Below, piece after piece: positions 11,861 through 23,992 of a stretch of DNA of 64,000 nt. This DNA is from Gambelia wislizenii (Eukaryota; Chordata; Lepidosauria; Squamata; Crotaphytidae). The DNA lies in contig JAUMIR010000004.1 of the NCBI GenBank assembly GCA_030847615.1, positions 69,161,001 to 69,225,000 on the forward strand, read 5' to 3'. The first letter of the stretch is position 1. Every line of letters begins with the position of its first letter. Made by a program: the position numbers and the translations under genes. The notes below the pieces were generated by a model. That model had not been told where the DNA came from. It saw only the letters and a program-made list of their open reading frames with translations, and did no database searches.

Positions 11861-12479
11861 AAAACCCAAAGAACTAACAGAACCATTCAGACAAAACAAA
11901 ACAACCTTAACACATCTACAAGTGGTAAAAACCATATATAGTTTATTATAGCAAAAGCCTTCAGAATTAGCAGGAAAGCAAGGCTAACTGGGGTTATAGC
12001 ACTTTCAAATGTATTTATTACTCAGAAACTCTCTCGTTAGCAAAAACGTTCTTGGGTTTTGACTGCAGTAGACACAAGTGGATAGTTAGATAAGCATTTG
12101 TTGGAAATTGCCACTTCCCACTGAGACTCTTCCCTTAAGTGAATGGAGAAAATGTTTCTTTTCACTGCCAATTTGAATGTTCCTGTTTATCCATGCATTT
12201 CATATTTTTAAGGGCTAAATTCAGTGATAGCCCTACATATAGCAGACACACAATGTAGCTCACATTAGTTGTGACTAAAAAGTCCCATTAAATAGGTAAA
12301 CCTTAGGTAGGTTTAACGTTTGATTTAAGATTTGTTTGGTAACAGATTTATTTATTTGTTTATTGGTTAGTAGAAGTCTTTACGCCTCTTAGCTGAGATT
12401 TTATTATTGCCACTAGTTTGTATTTCTGTTTCCATTCTGGCATCCCTTCAGAAATTTATACATTTAAAAAAATTAATTA

Positions 12480-12688
12480 CAGGTTGACCCCCATATCCAT
12501 GGTTTTACTTATCCACATCTGAGAAAATATGTTCACTCTAGTAATTTCTAGGTCCTCCAATGTGATTCTGTGGTCAACTTCTAGCATTTCTCATTGGAAA
12601 TAGTAGGGTTCCCTATTATCCATGGTTTCAGGTATCCACGGGGGGAGGGTCTTGGAACGTATCCTCCATGGATATGGGGATCAACCTA
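12480..12688. mobile_element. Tigger-like MITE
   Basis: Ends caggttgacccccatatcc and ggatatggggatcaacct, with TA flanks. Confidence 0.75.
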
Positions 12689-13289
12689 TAAATAAAATGT
12701 GGGATGGTAGGATAGAAACCATGCAGACTGAGAAGCATAATTCAAAGGGTTCTTGATGCAAAGGCGACACAAAGTGTGCTGGAGGCATCAGAGGTGTTGC
12801 AAGCAGGGTAAGCAAAAGGATTGCAAAACAGCTGGTTAAAGAGGAAACACTTTGTTTCCTGCTTTAGGAAAAGTAAAATCCCTGAGTTGCAACAACTGAT
12901 GGCCCAGATTAAAATTTGCCTCCCTAGTTCCTCCTTAAACCAGTAGCATTTCAGGGTCTCTTTTTACATTTTATTTTTAAACAGACAGGCTTCTTAACAC
13001 CTTGGCCTTAAGGTATTTGCCAGCAGCACCAAAAAGTTAGAATGGCCTTAACTTACCCAACTTTTTTTAAAAAAGGGTCAGGGATGCAAATCTAGATCTA
13101 AAGGTATATATGATACCTCCCAGGCTTTAAAAAAAAATCACTATGCAGGATTAGAATCTGTCCCAGCAATGTGATGGTATACTACTCTTCGACACAGTTC
13201 TTCCTGAGTGATCTGGTGATTTCATGTGCAACCCTTTAGAGAAAGAGTCATAGTTCAGTGACAAACATCTGCATTTCTACTGCACTGTA

Positions 13290-13850
13290 TTGTGTCTGAT
13301 GCAGTGGAATGCAATCCATGAAAGCTTCCTCCCATATAACCCGCCCCGCACCCTTAGATCTTCTGGGAGGGGTTTATTGCAACCAATGAGATCTAGATTA
13401 ACAACAACCTCCCAGAGATCTTTTTCTATTGCTGCTCCCAGACTATGGAATGCCCTGCTGGAGGAGATCCATCAAGCAACTAGCTTGGAGAATTTCAAAA
13501 AAGCCATCAAAACAGATCTCTTCTGGCAGGCCTTCCTTGAATAGAACAGACCAATTTTTATGGATGCTTCTCCCTCTTTTTATGTTTCTGTTTTTATGTC
13601 TTTATGTTCTGATATTCAGTTTTAAAGTTTGAGGGTAGTTATTTTATGTCACTGGTGAATTTGCCAGTTATTTTAAATATATGTACTATTATATGTAATT
13701 TTAAGGGGGGGTAAAGTGTTTTAAGTTATTACTGTTGTTATGGATCTGTTCGTTTTTTTCCAATTGTTGTGAGCCGCCTTGATTGCCTAATAGGCAAAAG
13801 GCGGGGTACAAAAATAAAGTTGTTGCTGTTGTTGTTGTTGTTGTTGTTTA
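13290..13850 (+). mobile_element. L2-like LINE 3' end
   Basis: Open frame ends FSIAAPRLWNALLEEIHQAT, FKKAIKTDLFWQAF, followed by gtgagccgccttgattgcct, aaggcggggtacaaaaataa and a (TTG)n tail. Confidence 0.75.
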
Positions 13851-14199
13851 AAAATATCTTCTTCCCAGTTAGTTTCAAAGATGTTGCTGGATTCCTTTAT
13901 GCCTTTTTATGCTAAAACAGACTAATATGGCTATCTCTTTGAATACCAATGGTAGTCGCTCAAACAACTGATAGTCATGCCTTTTTATTTCTCACTAATG
14001 TCCACATTTATTGAGAAGTTCTGTCAGACTTCCCCAGTCTGGTGCTTTCCAGCTGTGTTAGACAGCTTCCATCATCTCAGCCACCGGGGCCAACTGGGAT
14101 GATAGTAACTGCAGTCCAACCTATCTTGAGAGTAACAGGTTGAGGAAAGCTGAGTTATACATACCCAAGTGAAGAGCAACACACAAACAACCAATGCAT

Positions 14200-14200
<1 letters not shown>

Positions 14201-14232
<32 letters not shown>
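14201..14232. repeat. (CA)n microsatellite
   Basis: Perfect CA run. Confidence 0.95.
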
Positions 14233-14234
<2 letters not shown>

Positions 14235-14377
14235 ATTCTGTCTTTCTTGGCCTGTGGTGAATTATAATCTCCCTCTAATAGTAGGAATACTGAACCTGAA
14301 GAAAATTTCAACCCATCAAATAAGTTGTAGCCTTAATTGCTTTAGTCACACCACATGAATGGGTCTTTAGTTTAGTA

Positions 14378-14604
14378 CAGTGGGCCCTTTGTATCCGCTG
14401 GGGTTCGGTTCCAGGACCTCCATGGATACCAAAATCCATGGATACTCAAGTCCCATTAGATACAATGGTATAGTAAAATGGTGTCCCTTATATAAAATGG
14501 CAAAATCAAGGTTAGCTTTTTGGAATTTTTTTTAAAAAATATTCTCAACTCCACAGATGGTTGAATCCATAGATAAAGAATCCATGGATACGGATGGCTG
14601 ACTG
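14378..14604. mobile_element. Tigger-like MITE
   Basis: TA-flanked; ends cagtgggccctttgtatcc and ggatacggatggctgactg. The interior is similar to 47344-47554. Confidence 0.75.
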
Positions 14605-14674
14605 TATTCCCAGTACTCCAAAGTCACAATACTGTTCTCAGGCATTGCAGTGAGGTGAGTGGTGAGGTCTGGGG

Positions 14675-14900
14675 GTCCATTCACACTACACAATTTTAGC
14701 ACTAGGATTCTACTCTATCATAGCAGCATCCTATGAAACCCTGGTAGATGAACTTTGGTAAGTGAGGTTCTAAAGTTCTCTGGCTGAGAATTCCAAACCC
14801 TCCCCAACTACAAATCCCAGGATTCCATAGTGTAGAACCATGACATTTAAAGTGCAATTACAGCATTTTAACAGTGTAGTGTGAAAGTGCCCCAGGACTG
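14675..14900. mobile_element. Palindromic MITE, related family
   Basis: Ends ttcacactacacaatttt and aacagtgtagtgtgaa, with caaatcccaggattccatag inside. Confidence 0.6.
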
Positions 14901-15524
14901 TAGTGCTTATTCAGATTTGCTTTCCTTTGGAAAAGTTGTATTTTGCAATGCATGTATGTACAGTTATAGGTCAGGCATAGGTGGGGATTAAGCTTAAAAC
15001 CACTGTCAGGAAACAGTGGATCTATTGTCCCCACATCAGATCATTAGGGAGACACCTTCAAAGGTAGGAAGATTGCAAACTCAGCTGCTTCCACCTGAGG
15101 CTTTTATTCTGCCAGGACTCTGCCTTATTCAACAACACCTTCCATTTGGAAGACCCCACATCTTCCCAATGCTTCCCCTGTATTTCTTGTAGCATTATGA
15201 GCCTTCCTCTCAGAAGCACTCTCTCTCTCTACACACACACACTAGCATTCTCAGAGGAGGGAATTCAGCAAAGTATGCCCAAATTCCTCCATTAAAGAAA
15301 CAGAGCAGCCATTGCATTGTGAACCTGTTAGGACTGAAACACCTTCGCCTGAGCACCTCTCTGTTCCTGGCAGGTAGAAGGGAAGACACTCATACATTTT
15401 AGAGGGGGCAGGAGGCAGGCACAAGTAAGCCACCAGAGGAGGATACAGTTTGGTTCCTCCAGGGTGGACATGTGGGCAGGCACTCGCCGGCAGTTGAACT
15501 GCAGTTGCCTCGGGGAACCTGGCA

Positions 15525-15990
15525 CAAGCTGAATCCACACTACACAAATAATCCACTTTATAACTGGATTTTTTGCCATGGCTCCTTCCTATGAAATCCT
15601 GAGATTTGTAGTTTGGCAAGGCACCAGCAGCCTTGGACACAGGGCCGGTTTAAGGCACCGGCAGCGTCAGCATCTGCAGGGGGCCCCATCATTGTGGTGG
15701 CCCGCAGTAACCCTCCTCCTGCAAAAACATTATTAGTAATAATCTGAATATCCTGTACTGTGAATAGCTTAGGTTGAGTTAGGTTACATTGATCTGAGAT
15801 AAACATATGCCCCCCCCCAAAAAAAATAAAGCATTGCAGGGGCCCCCAAAATCCCTTAAACCAGTCCTGCTTGGACAGAAAAGGCTAGAGACCTTGTAAA
15901 TCTACAAATCCCAGGATTCAATAGGAAGGACCCATGAGAAATATTCCAGTGTCAAACTGGATTAGAGAAATAACCCAGGTTGAAACCAGA
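15525..15990. mobile_element. Palindromic MITE split by the hAT MITE
   Basis: Ends with aatccacactacacaaataatcc; arms read cttcctatgaaatcctgagatttgtagtttgg and its inverse. The same family occurs at about 15975-16170 and 29215-29400. Confidence 0.65.
15640..15869. mobile_element. hAT-type MITE with 8-bp target duplication
   Basis: Ends cagggccggtttaagg and cccttaaaccagtcctg are inverted repeats. The flanks are identical 8-mers, CTTGGACA at 15632-15639 and 15870-15877, the duplication length of hAT transposons. It sits inside another palindromic MITE. Confidence 0.85.
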
Positions 15991-16170
15991 TTTGCTATAT
16001 CTCCTTCCTATGGAATCCTGGGATTTGTAGTTTGGTGAGGCACCCACACTCTTTCTCAGGGAAGGCTAAAGACCTTGTAAAACTACAAATCCCAGGATTC
16101 CATACGAAGGAGCTACGCAAATAACCCCATTTCAAACTGGATTATTTGTGTCGTGTGGATTTCCTAAATT
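15975..16170. mobile_element. Palindromic MITE, second copy
   Basis: Arms tatggaatcctgggatttgt and acaaatcccaggattccata around a central aaggctaaag. Outer end is actggattatttgtgtcgtg. Confidence 0.65.
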
Positions 16171-16189
16171 TAGCAGTTGTTCCTGGCAG

Positions 16190-16480
16190 CACTCCAGTGC
16201 CAGGGAGCTCACTCACCTGAAACGCGGAGTCTTTTAAAGAACTAGGCTGGCAACGAAAGTACCCACTACCTGAGGGCACCCGGTAGTGCTTGGCCAGTCA
16301 GAAGGCAGTGCTCACTTCAGCCAAAACCGAGGCTTCTCTTTGCAGCAACAACTGCTAAACAACTTCCTGGTTTCTTTCTCTCTTAAAGATACACGTCTCT
16401 GTTCTCTGGCCCTCCTCCCTCTATCCCCACCCTGCCAGCTGAAACGCAGGGGAATGCCAAACAAGGTTCCCTTTAGCTTT
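16190..16480 (-). promoter_or_regulatory. Candidate noncoding first exon / promoter of IKBKE
   Basis: A repeat-free, CpG-containing stretch between two MITE blocks, about 4.8 kb upstream of the IKBKE start codon. On the minus strand it holds a consensus splice donor, TTTCAG|GTGAGTGAG (exon end 16217). Some 170 bp upstream is a purine tract, GAGAAAGAAACC, that resembles an interferon-response half site. That IKBKE needs an upstream noncoding exon follows from the acceptor at 11438. Assignment of this stretch as that exon is inference only. Confidence 0.3.
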
Positions 16481-16744
16481 CTCTCTCTCACACACACACA
16501 CCATTAAATTTTTACACTGAAGTTTTAAACGTAGCCCCTTTATTTTGGCTTCCATGGGTATGGAACTCTCTGGCACACCATGAAATCCACAGTTAGAACT
16601 CAGGGTTGCCAACTCTTGAAATTAAAAAAAAAAAATACAATATAATAAAACCTCGTGGCTGTGTGCAGCCCAAAGGTGAATCTAGGTAAGCATGGGCCTC
16701 CATATAAAAGCTATCTTTTTTGTGGGTATTCTGGTGCCCATTTC

Positions 16745-16945
16745 ACACTACAACTATTATATTGCCATGGTTCCACTTTTACTTCCATGGAAACATCCTA
16801 TGGAATTCTGGGGTTTGTAGTTTGGTGAGGCTCTAGAGCTCTCTGGCTGAGAATTCGAAATACCTCTCCCTAAACTGCAAAGCCAGGTTTCCATAAGATA
16901 GAACTATGGCAGTTAAAGTGCTATCATATCACTATAATAGGCCAT
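16745..16945. mobile_element. Palindromic MITE, related family
   Basis: Starts ttcacactacaactattata; contains tatggaattctggggtttgt and its inverse. Confidence 0.55.
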
Positions 16946-16949
16946 ACCT

Positions 16950-17532
16950 CTCCATTGATACCCCCTTGTCGTGGGAGAGAGGCTTGTGTACCCTAATGAT
17001 GTTTTGAGCTATGCTGGTGGTGGCATAATAGCCACCAGTAGGGTCTCCCATGCCAGACAGGTCAAAACTGAAGGGTCTGACAAAGAGCGTCAAAGGGCAG
17101 GATGGGCTCTCTAGCCTTATAACAACCGTCCTAGGAGAAGGAAAACTCTAATCCCAAACCCGAGCAGATGGTGCTCGTCCAACCCTGTAAGGTCAACCAT
17201 CTAAGAGAAGGAAACTCTAATCAAACCTACGACCCGAGGACCTCGCTGCTACCATCCATGCTTGCAAGGCCACAGCAGATGAACCTTTGGTTTAAAGGGT
17301 GAGGCCAGTTCTGTGCACGCTGTGCTCCACCAGAAAAATCCATTACACAGGTTCGAAGGAAGAGAAACGATAATCCAGAAAGAATCACAACCTGGAAACA
17401 TCACCCAAGGAGACCTTCTGCTGTGCTTTCTGCAACCAGACTTGTTTATCTCAGATTGGCCTTTTTAGTCATCAGCGCACTTGCAGGAAGTGTGGGATGA
17501 GTCCTTCCTGAATCTTTCTTTGCGAAGAAAAG

Positions 17533-17580
<48 letters not shown>
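16950..17580 (+). mobile_element. Short, possibly internally deleted copy of the GA-tailed retrotransposon
   Basis: The 3' part (about 17345-17580) matches the last 200 bp of copies A-C, including the zinc-finger coding end, the gcgaagaaaagccagagag terminus and a long (GA)n tail. The 5' part (16950-17340: ttgtcgtgggagagaggcttgtg..., gggtctcccatgccagacagg...) is absent from the other copies and resembles a retrotransposon leader. The simplest reading is a short non-autonomous form keeping 5' leader and 3' end. The leader assignment is inferred. Confidence 0.55.
17532..17579. repeat. (GA)n tail of the short retrotransposon copy
   Basis: Uninterrupted GA run directly after the retrotransposon terminus gaaaagcca. 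Confidence 0.95.
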
Positions 17581-17582
<2 letters not shown>

Positions 17583-18399
17583 TAGGTCAGATGTCTAGCA
17601 GAACTATAGACACAGATCACAATCCAGTTCAGGTAATATCAGAAAGCAGGATGTAATGTGCATGTGGGGAAGGGAAATTTTGGGAAATGAACCAATCTTA
17701 ACCTACTGGGAGAACTGTCTTGTGTTTACAGACCAGAACATGGTAACCTCTGATGGCTTGCTTAATGCCAGGAGATCCAAAGCCTCATATTGCTTAGCTT
17801 TTTCTGGCACACTGAAGCCAGAAGGGAATGAAACTAGGCTTGCTCACTGGCATTCACCCTCAGTAAGCTCTACAGATCATTCACACACATGCATTATGTA
17901 GCTGTTAAGCATTCAGGAAATGTTATAGAAAACATGTAACCATTTCACAGATGGGAATACTGAGAATGAGGAACAACCCAAATTGCAAGAACTTAGTCTC
18001 TTTTATTTATACAATAGGGTTAGGAGGGTCTCCTTTTTATATCCAAATGGGTGCACTTTGGAGGAGAGTAACACCTACTTACTCCACTGTGTTTGGCTAC
18101 TTTAAGGTATTTTCCCCCAACACAACTCAAAACAGGCATGAAAGGTGAGGGAGGGACAGGTTTTACTTCCTTTCCCCTTACACAGACTTTTATATAAAAG
18201 TAGGACTTCCATCCCACTTCAAAGGAAACAGGAAACTGTTTAGAATGCAAGAAGGTGATTGGTTTGGTCCTGAGAAACATTTTGTTCAAGAAAGAAAGCA
18301 AAAGCACATAAAAGCTATCCTAAGGCCTAGTAGCTACAGTCAGTGTATCTTGTGGCCAAACACATTCCCTTGCCTGATGATAGGGCCAGCTCTGCCAGC

Positions 18400-18740
18400 A
18401 GAAAAGCAATCGTACCAGCATGGCATTTCACACGTTTCAGAGGGGATGAAAACTGGGACAGGACGAAAACTGGGACAGGAGTAGCCAACCAATATCAGAG
18501 TGCGGTCAAGATGGCAAAAGTTAATGAGGAAGAATTCATAAGTTAGGAGGGGCTGCAGCAACAAAAGACACGATTCTTCTCCTTCCCCTCTTTTGCCCCT
18601 GTTGAGTTAAGTGAAAACCACTTTTGCATTTTGAACGCAGTTTGTAGCAATTGAAGTAACCTGAGGACAGAGGAGGAAATGGGAGGAGAAGAGAGAAACT
18701 AGGGGGTTGTCTAAACAGTGAAAATAAACCTCATGGAATT
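18400..18740 (+). repeat. Unclassified dispersed repeat, copy 1
   Basis: Shares gtcaagatggcaaaagtta, agttaggaggggctgcagca, gcaattgaagtaacctgagg with 36640-36990 in the same order. No coding or transposon-end features seen. Confidence 0.6.
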
Positions 18741-19284
18741 CACAGTGAATCCTATCTGTCTAAATGGGATCCCACAGCAATCCACAGTATTCAAAAGGAG
18801 GGGGCCCAAAATGGCAAAAACAATGCTGTAGTTGTTATTTTTTTAAATGGCAAGGGGGTGCACATTCCTGCTTGTTAGGACAAGCGATTTGCTTTAAATC
18901 ACTTTCCCATACAAGTGGATGTGCAAAGTTTATTGGCCGGGCAAGTGGGGGTGGGGCAGGGCTTGCTGACAGGACAAGCGCCCACTGCTGCCATGTCGAA
19001 TTTTCACTTTAGCGAGTGACCGCTAAGGCAATAAAATGGGGTGTTTTTCTTTCTGTCCTTTTAACTCAGAAAATTCCTCAATCACTCCAGCACACCTTAG
19101 ACAATAGTTGTTTTTTTTTTTTTAAGTCCAGCAACAGCAAAGTACTAAAGCAAGTAAATCACTTGCGGCCACCATCTGGCATGCGAAGCTTCTGGGGCCA
19201 AAACAAGTCAAGACAAGTTGCTGCTGCTACGAACTGTCTCTGCCAAATGTGGACTGATGGAGGCCATGGCGTTGATCCTTTGGG

Positions 19285-19475
19285 AAGGCTGCGCCTCAGT
19301 GACTTGGCACAGGCTTTGCATACAGAAAGCTGTGAGTTTGATCCCTGGCTATCTAGCTGTGGGCTAGAAAAGGACTCCTTCTGAAACCCTGGAAAGACAG
19401 TGCCAGTCAGTGTAGACAATATACTGGGCTAGATGGAGCTATGGTCTGACTCAGTGTAAGGCAGTATCCTACATG
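19285..19475 (+). mobile_element. Second tRNA-headed SINE family
   Basis: B box gtgagtttgatccc; tail ctgggctagatggagctatg, gtctgactcagtgtaaggc. A related tail occurs at 47.0 kb behind a 5S head. Confidence 0.6.
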
Positions 19476-19504
19476 TGATAACAACCAACCTAAGTCCCAA
19501 GGAG

Positions 19505-19735
19505 AACGAGCATAGTGTTGTGGTTTGAGAGTTGGACTTGATGCTATTTACTCTGGAGATGAGGGTTCAAATCCCTGCCCAGCCATTGAAACCCACTGGG
19601 TGATCTTGGGCAATTCACACTCTCTCAGCCTCAGAGGAAGGCAAAGGCAAATCCCCTCTTGCCAAGAAATCCCTGTGATAGGGTTGCCTTAGGGTTACCA
19701 AAAGTTGGAAATGACTTGAAGGCACATAACAATAA
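19505..19735 (+). mobile_element. tRNA-headed SINE
   Basis: gttgtggtttgagagttgga, B box gggttcaaatccc, tail gacttgaaggcacataac. Confidence 0.85.
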
Positions 19736-20159
19736 TGAGATGAGTGCCCAGGGGTTGGTAGAAAGCATTGCTTAATTTATGGATAGAGGAAGATGGGAAA
19801 TATCCAGAGGTGGTGGGAGGAAAAGAATCATGGGAACAGCTAAATCCAAATCTTTGCCAGGCACATGCAGACAAGATTGGGCAGGAGGAATTATTCTATT
19901 TTTCGTTCTTCTTTTCTAAATGCTATTTTGGTAGTGTGGTTCAGCACCTGAGATAGCTCCTATAAAGATCAGACTAAAACATAACTTGGATGCACTATCC
20001 CACAGATATGGAAACCAACCCACACCCTTGATTAAAAACATTTAATTTATATAAAAGTATGAACAAATGATTCTGAAGTATAGAATCATAAAAACCCATG
20101 GAGATAAATCAGTTTAGATATCCTGGCTTCATCAAATACTATAAAATAGTCTTTGCTTG

Positions 20160-20540
20160 CCACAGTAATGACAGGAAAGGAGGTGCCAAGTGTTCTTCCT
20201 TTGGGGATAGCATTCCACAATCAGAGTGCCACCACTGAAAAGGCCTTTGCACAACCATTGACCCAGGGTGTCAGGGACACCAGTGAAGATATTTTTGGGG
20301 TTATTTAGGGACAGGCAATCCTTTAGGTCAACATTCCCTATTCAGGTGTCCCCAGATGTTTTGAACTAGAATTGGCATGGTGACTGGGATGATGGCTGGT
20401 GTAGTTGACACAGCTGGAGGGTACTAGGTTGTCGGAGGCTACTTTAGGTATCTTGATCCTAAACTGAATGGCTTTAAAAGTCAAAATCAACCATTTGAAT
20501 TGGGCTGAGATCCAGTGCACCTGGCAATCATCAATGTAAT
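20160..20540 (+). repeat. Dispersed repeat, related to 10.5 kb
   Basis: gccaccactgaaaaggcctt ... ttgaattgggctgagatcca. A hAT-like palindrome (cagatgttttgaactag) lies at about 20325-20440. Confidence 0.45.
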
Positions 20541-21309
20541 ATGATCACATTAGCAAGCTTGCAGCTGGGTGAACAATATTCTGTATCTTCCATCTCAGAC
20601 ATTTCCAGAATTTTGGGCACTAAATATGTTGTGGGTAGTAGAAATGTCTGGGGGGTATCTGGAGAATTTCTGGGATGTTTCTGTTTGATTGCTTTGATAT
20701 ATGCTTTCTAACATGCATCTCCTTTGACTGGGAATTTTCAAGGTCTTTGTCCTCAGCTAATAGATTTATTAGAGGAAGAAGTGATGCTGTTGATTATAAC
20801 TTCTGTTTAGAAAATGATAAGCATTGATTTCACCCACTAAAGCAAATAGCAAAATAATGATTGGTTCTGGTTCTGTTAGGATGTCTCTAGATCTTTGAAA
20901 GCTACAAAAGGGGTCCGAGTCATAGCCTCAAGACTTTTTCTGTTTTCTGATCAATATTGTTTATGTACTTAATTTTCCTGTATTCTCCCTTCCACCAGCT
21001 GGAGGATTTAATATGCCCTGTCTCATATCTTTTAATTATAAGTAAAATACAACAATGGCTTTAGCTATTTAAATAGCAACAAGAATGAGTTTTTTCCTGA
21101 TTTTTGTTTGTTTGTTTAAGGAAGAATAGAACCTGCCTTTCTATTTTAAATGGAGGAAAACAGAAGAGATGCCACATTGCATTAGAAAGGAAACTGATCT
21201 GCACAGTAGGAATGGACCTAAAGAATCAAGTTACTATGATAGAACAAACTCTTTCCTAAACCTTGCTCCTTAACATGGTGGCAACAGGACTCTCAGAGCA
21301 AATATTGTG

Positions 21310-21541
21310 TGTGCGTGTGTGTGTTGCTTAGCAACTTACGGTGACCCCATGGATTTCATAGGGTTTCCTTAGGCAAGGAATACTCACAGATAGTTTTGCC
21401 AATTCCTTCCTCTGAAATATAGCCTACAGCACCTGGTATTCATTCGTGGTCTCTCATCCAAGTACTTACCAGGGCTGGCCATGCTTAGTTTCCAATATCA
21501 TAGGGGATCTGGTGCCTTTAGGGTATTCTAGAGCAAAAATA
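21310..21541 (-). mobile_element. 5S rRNA-derived SINE
   Basis: Inverse of a 5S-like head (caagtacttaccagggctgg, ctacagcacctggtattc) with a tail around accccatggatttcataggg. Diverged from 5S, so not an rRNA gene. Confidence 0.8.
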
Positions 21542-21775
21542 CCCTCAAGGAACCAAATCCCACCTAATCTTGGAAGCTAAGCAAGGTCAGTTCTGATTAG
21601 TAATGTACTTGGATGGCAGACTGCCAATGAATACCATGTACTGTAAGCTATATTTCAGAGAAAGGAACTGTCAAACCACCTCTGAATATCCTTTGTGTAA
21701 GAAAACCCTATGAAATTCATGGGGTCGTCATAAGTTGACAGGTGACTTGAAGGCACATAAACACAGAGCAAATAA
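21542..21775 (+). mobile_element. 5S rRNA-derived SINE, head-to-head partner
   Basis: cctaatcttggaagctaagc, acttggatggcagactgcc and ccatgtactgtaagc follow the 5S rRNA order. Tail is acaggtgacttgaaggcaca. Confidence 0.85.
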
Positions 21776-22517
21776 CATACAGGAATGCATAATAAATACA
21801 GCACAAGGTGGCAGCATGGCTTCAAACATCAATGATTGGAGTAGGGAATTGATCTAGCCCACAAATGCCTAAGAAACTGACAGGGAGCAAGGGAAAGGTT
21901 TCTGGGTGTGGTGTTTCATTTGTTGTACATAATATAGAATAAAACTGGGACTACCAGGAACAGAATCAACATATGTGGCTCAGCTACTTGTACACCAAGC
22001 AAAGATGGCCCAATGAAAGAGGTCTCCATTGTTGTTTTGTATCACACCACTAAGAAACACAAGTATGTCAGATATGAGGCATGGCTAATGTCCTGCTTAA
22101 ACCTTCAGAATAGGTGGGAGGTTATACCTTTTGGCAACATTTTACCCAGACTGTGGAAGCCAAAAGGATGAGAGACAGGGCTAGCCTGCCGCAGAGAAAA
22201 CTACTGGTTTAAATTAAATGAACTAGGTCAGCAGCAAAGCAGATTAGTGATAAATATACACCCTTGGGATGGGCATCCGTTTTAAGAGAGATGCCCATTG
22301 TTCTCCTACTATTGTTTATGTATGTTGAAAGTCAATCCATAGCTGGTTCCAAGTGCAAAAGGGGTGTTGGAGCATCCAGGCCAGTGCTTGTATCACATGA
22401 AGAACAAGATGTATATGTGTTACACAGGACCTTGCTGCTGATGCCTGAAGATTTTTACATTTTAGGGACACAGCACCATAGGTAATTCTCACAATTCAGT
22501 TCAATTCCAGCGGTCTC

Positions 22518-22712
22518 CAAGGTTCACTCAGCCTTCCATCCTTTCGTAGGTCGGTAAAATGAGTACCCAGCTTGTGGGAGCAATTAGCTAACACACATTG
22601 GAAACTGCTTAATGCAGTGTAGATGTGTAAATTGCTATTGCTTAAAACAATTTGTAAGCCGCTCTGCTAGCCTTGTGGCTGAAGAGCGGGATATAATAAA
22701 TAAATAAATACT
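22518..22712 (+). mobile_element. Dispersed 3'-tail repeat (gaggttcactcagcc family), copy 1
   Basis: Starts aggttcactcagccttccat, contains gtaggtcggtaaaatgagta and ends agagcgggatataataaata. Almost identical to 56891-57085. Looks like a LINE/SINE 3' end. Confidence 0.7.
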
Positions 22713-23339
22713 GGAAGCTTATCCTAAATATCTATTGTTAAAATTGGGGAAATCATTACAAAATATATTAGGTAGGGAAGAAAAGGTTCCCCTGATCCTT
22801 TCCTTTCCATATCACCATATAGTTATGATGATGGGCCAGGCTTCTTAACAAATTTCAGATCTCTTTCATTCTGTCTCTCTCTTGAATTAGAGACTGAACA
22901 TATCTGAACCTTCTGGGCTGCTCAGCACCATGTACTTCCTTGTTTCTCCTCCAGTGGCACTTCAAATGTACTGTGTAGGACATGTAATATGACAGAGAAG
23001 AAGCGCTATTAGAGAATGAGAGGGAAATGTGAATGACAGTGAAGACTTCCTTTGAAATTTCAACATATGCATTCAATGAGTGTTAGAAATATGTGGATGC
23101 ATTTAATAAAAATTGAGAGCAGTTTCATATTTTATGCAGCAACCATGTTGGCTGCAGTTGCATTAGTGTTAGATGGAAAGTATGAAGGGCAGACATATGC
23201 TTTCAAGTTTGTGCACCGGTGAAAGAACACTGTTTATTAAATCTGACAGCTTTTTCTTTAAAAAAGAAGAAAAAGATTAACAGTATTTTACAATAATTGA
23301 AATATATAAATGAAAAATAATAAAAACTCATATATCTAT

Positions 23340-23590
23340 AATGTAGGAGTGTGTGCACACATGTGTATATGTGCCTCCTGGTCACCTGTTGACTTAGGTT
23401 GAACCCATGAATTCCATAGGGTTTTCTTTGGCAAGGAACACTCAGAGTTGGTTTTGCCAGTTCCTTCCACTGAAATATAGCCTACAGCACCTAGTATTTG
23501 TTGGTGGTCTCCCATCAAACTACTAAACAATGCTGATACTGCTTAGCTCCAAGATCAGACAGGATCTGGTGCCTTTAGGGTATTGTGTAT
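23340..23590 (-). mobile_element. 5S rRNA-derived SINE
   Basis: agcctacagcacctagtatt, ctgcttagctccaagatcag in inverse order; tail gttgaacccatgaattccat. Confidence 0.8.
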
Positions 23591-23992
23591 AGTGCCTTCA
23601 AGTTGCTTGTGGACCTATGGAGACCCCAGGTAAAATCAATTGGCCAATTACATGCTTTCAAATGCCTGAAATTGGCTATGGCTCTCCAGTAAGTGTCGAT
23701 TACATGCTTGAAGATGCATGTACACCTTTCACATGTCCATGAGGGATATGACTAAGAGTAACATTACAAGTTTTGTATCAGCTGTTTTCATCCTTGTGCA
23801 GAAAAGGTGAGGATTCTTGAGAAGCATGTATTTGTATGGATGTGTCCATGTACGTACTGTACACACAACAATTAGAGAAATAATTAATCTGTCTTTAAGA
23901 TGAGGGACCTTCTGCTTGCACGGTCAACATAAAGGACCAGTAAGCTTACTAAAAAGCTTTCACAAGAAGTAATGCCTCTTAAAGGTGAAATA

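Noticed and set aside
15251..15640. 129-codon minus-strand frame
   Set aside because: Low-complexity product running into MITE sequence; no splice or homology support.
21555..21650. 5S rRNA gene
   Set aside because: Many substitutions and a SINE tail; also present in several diverged copies.
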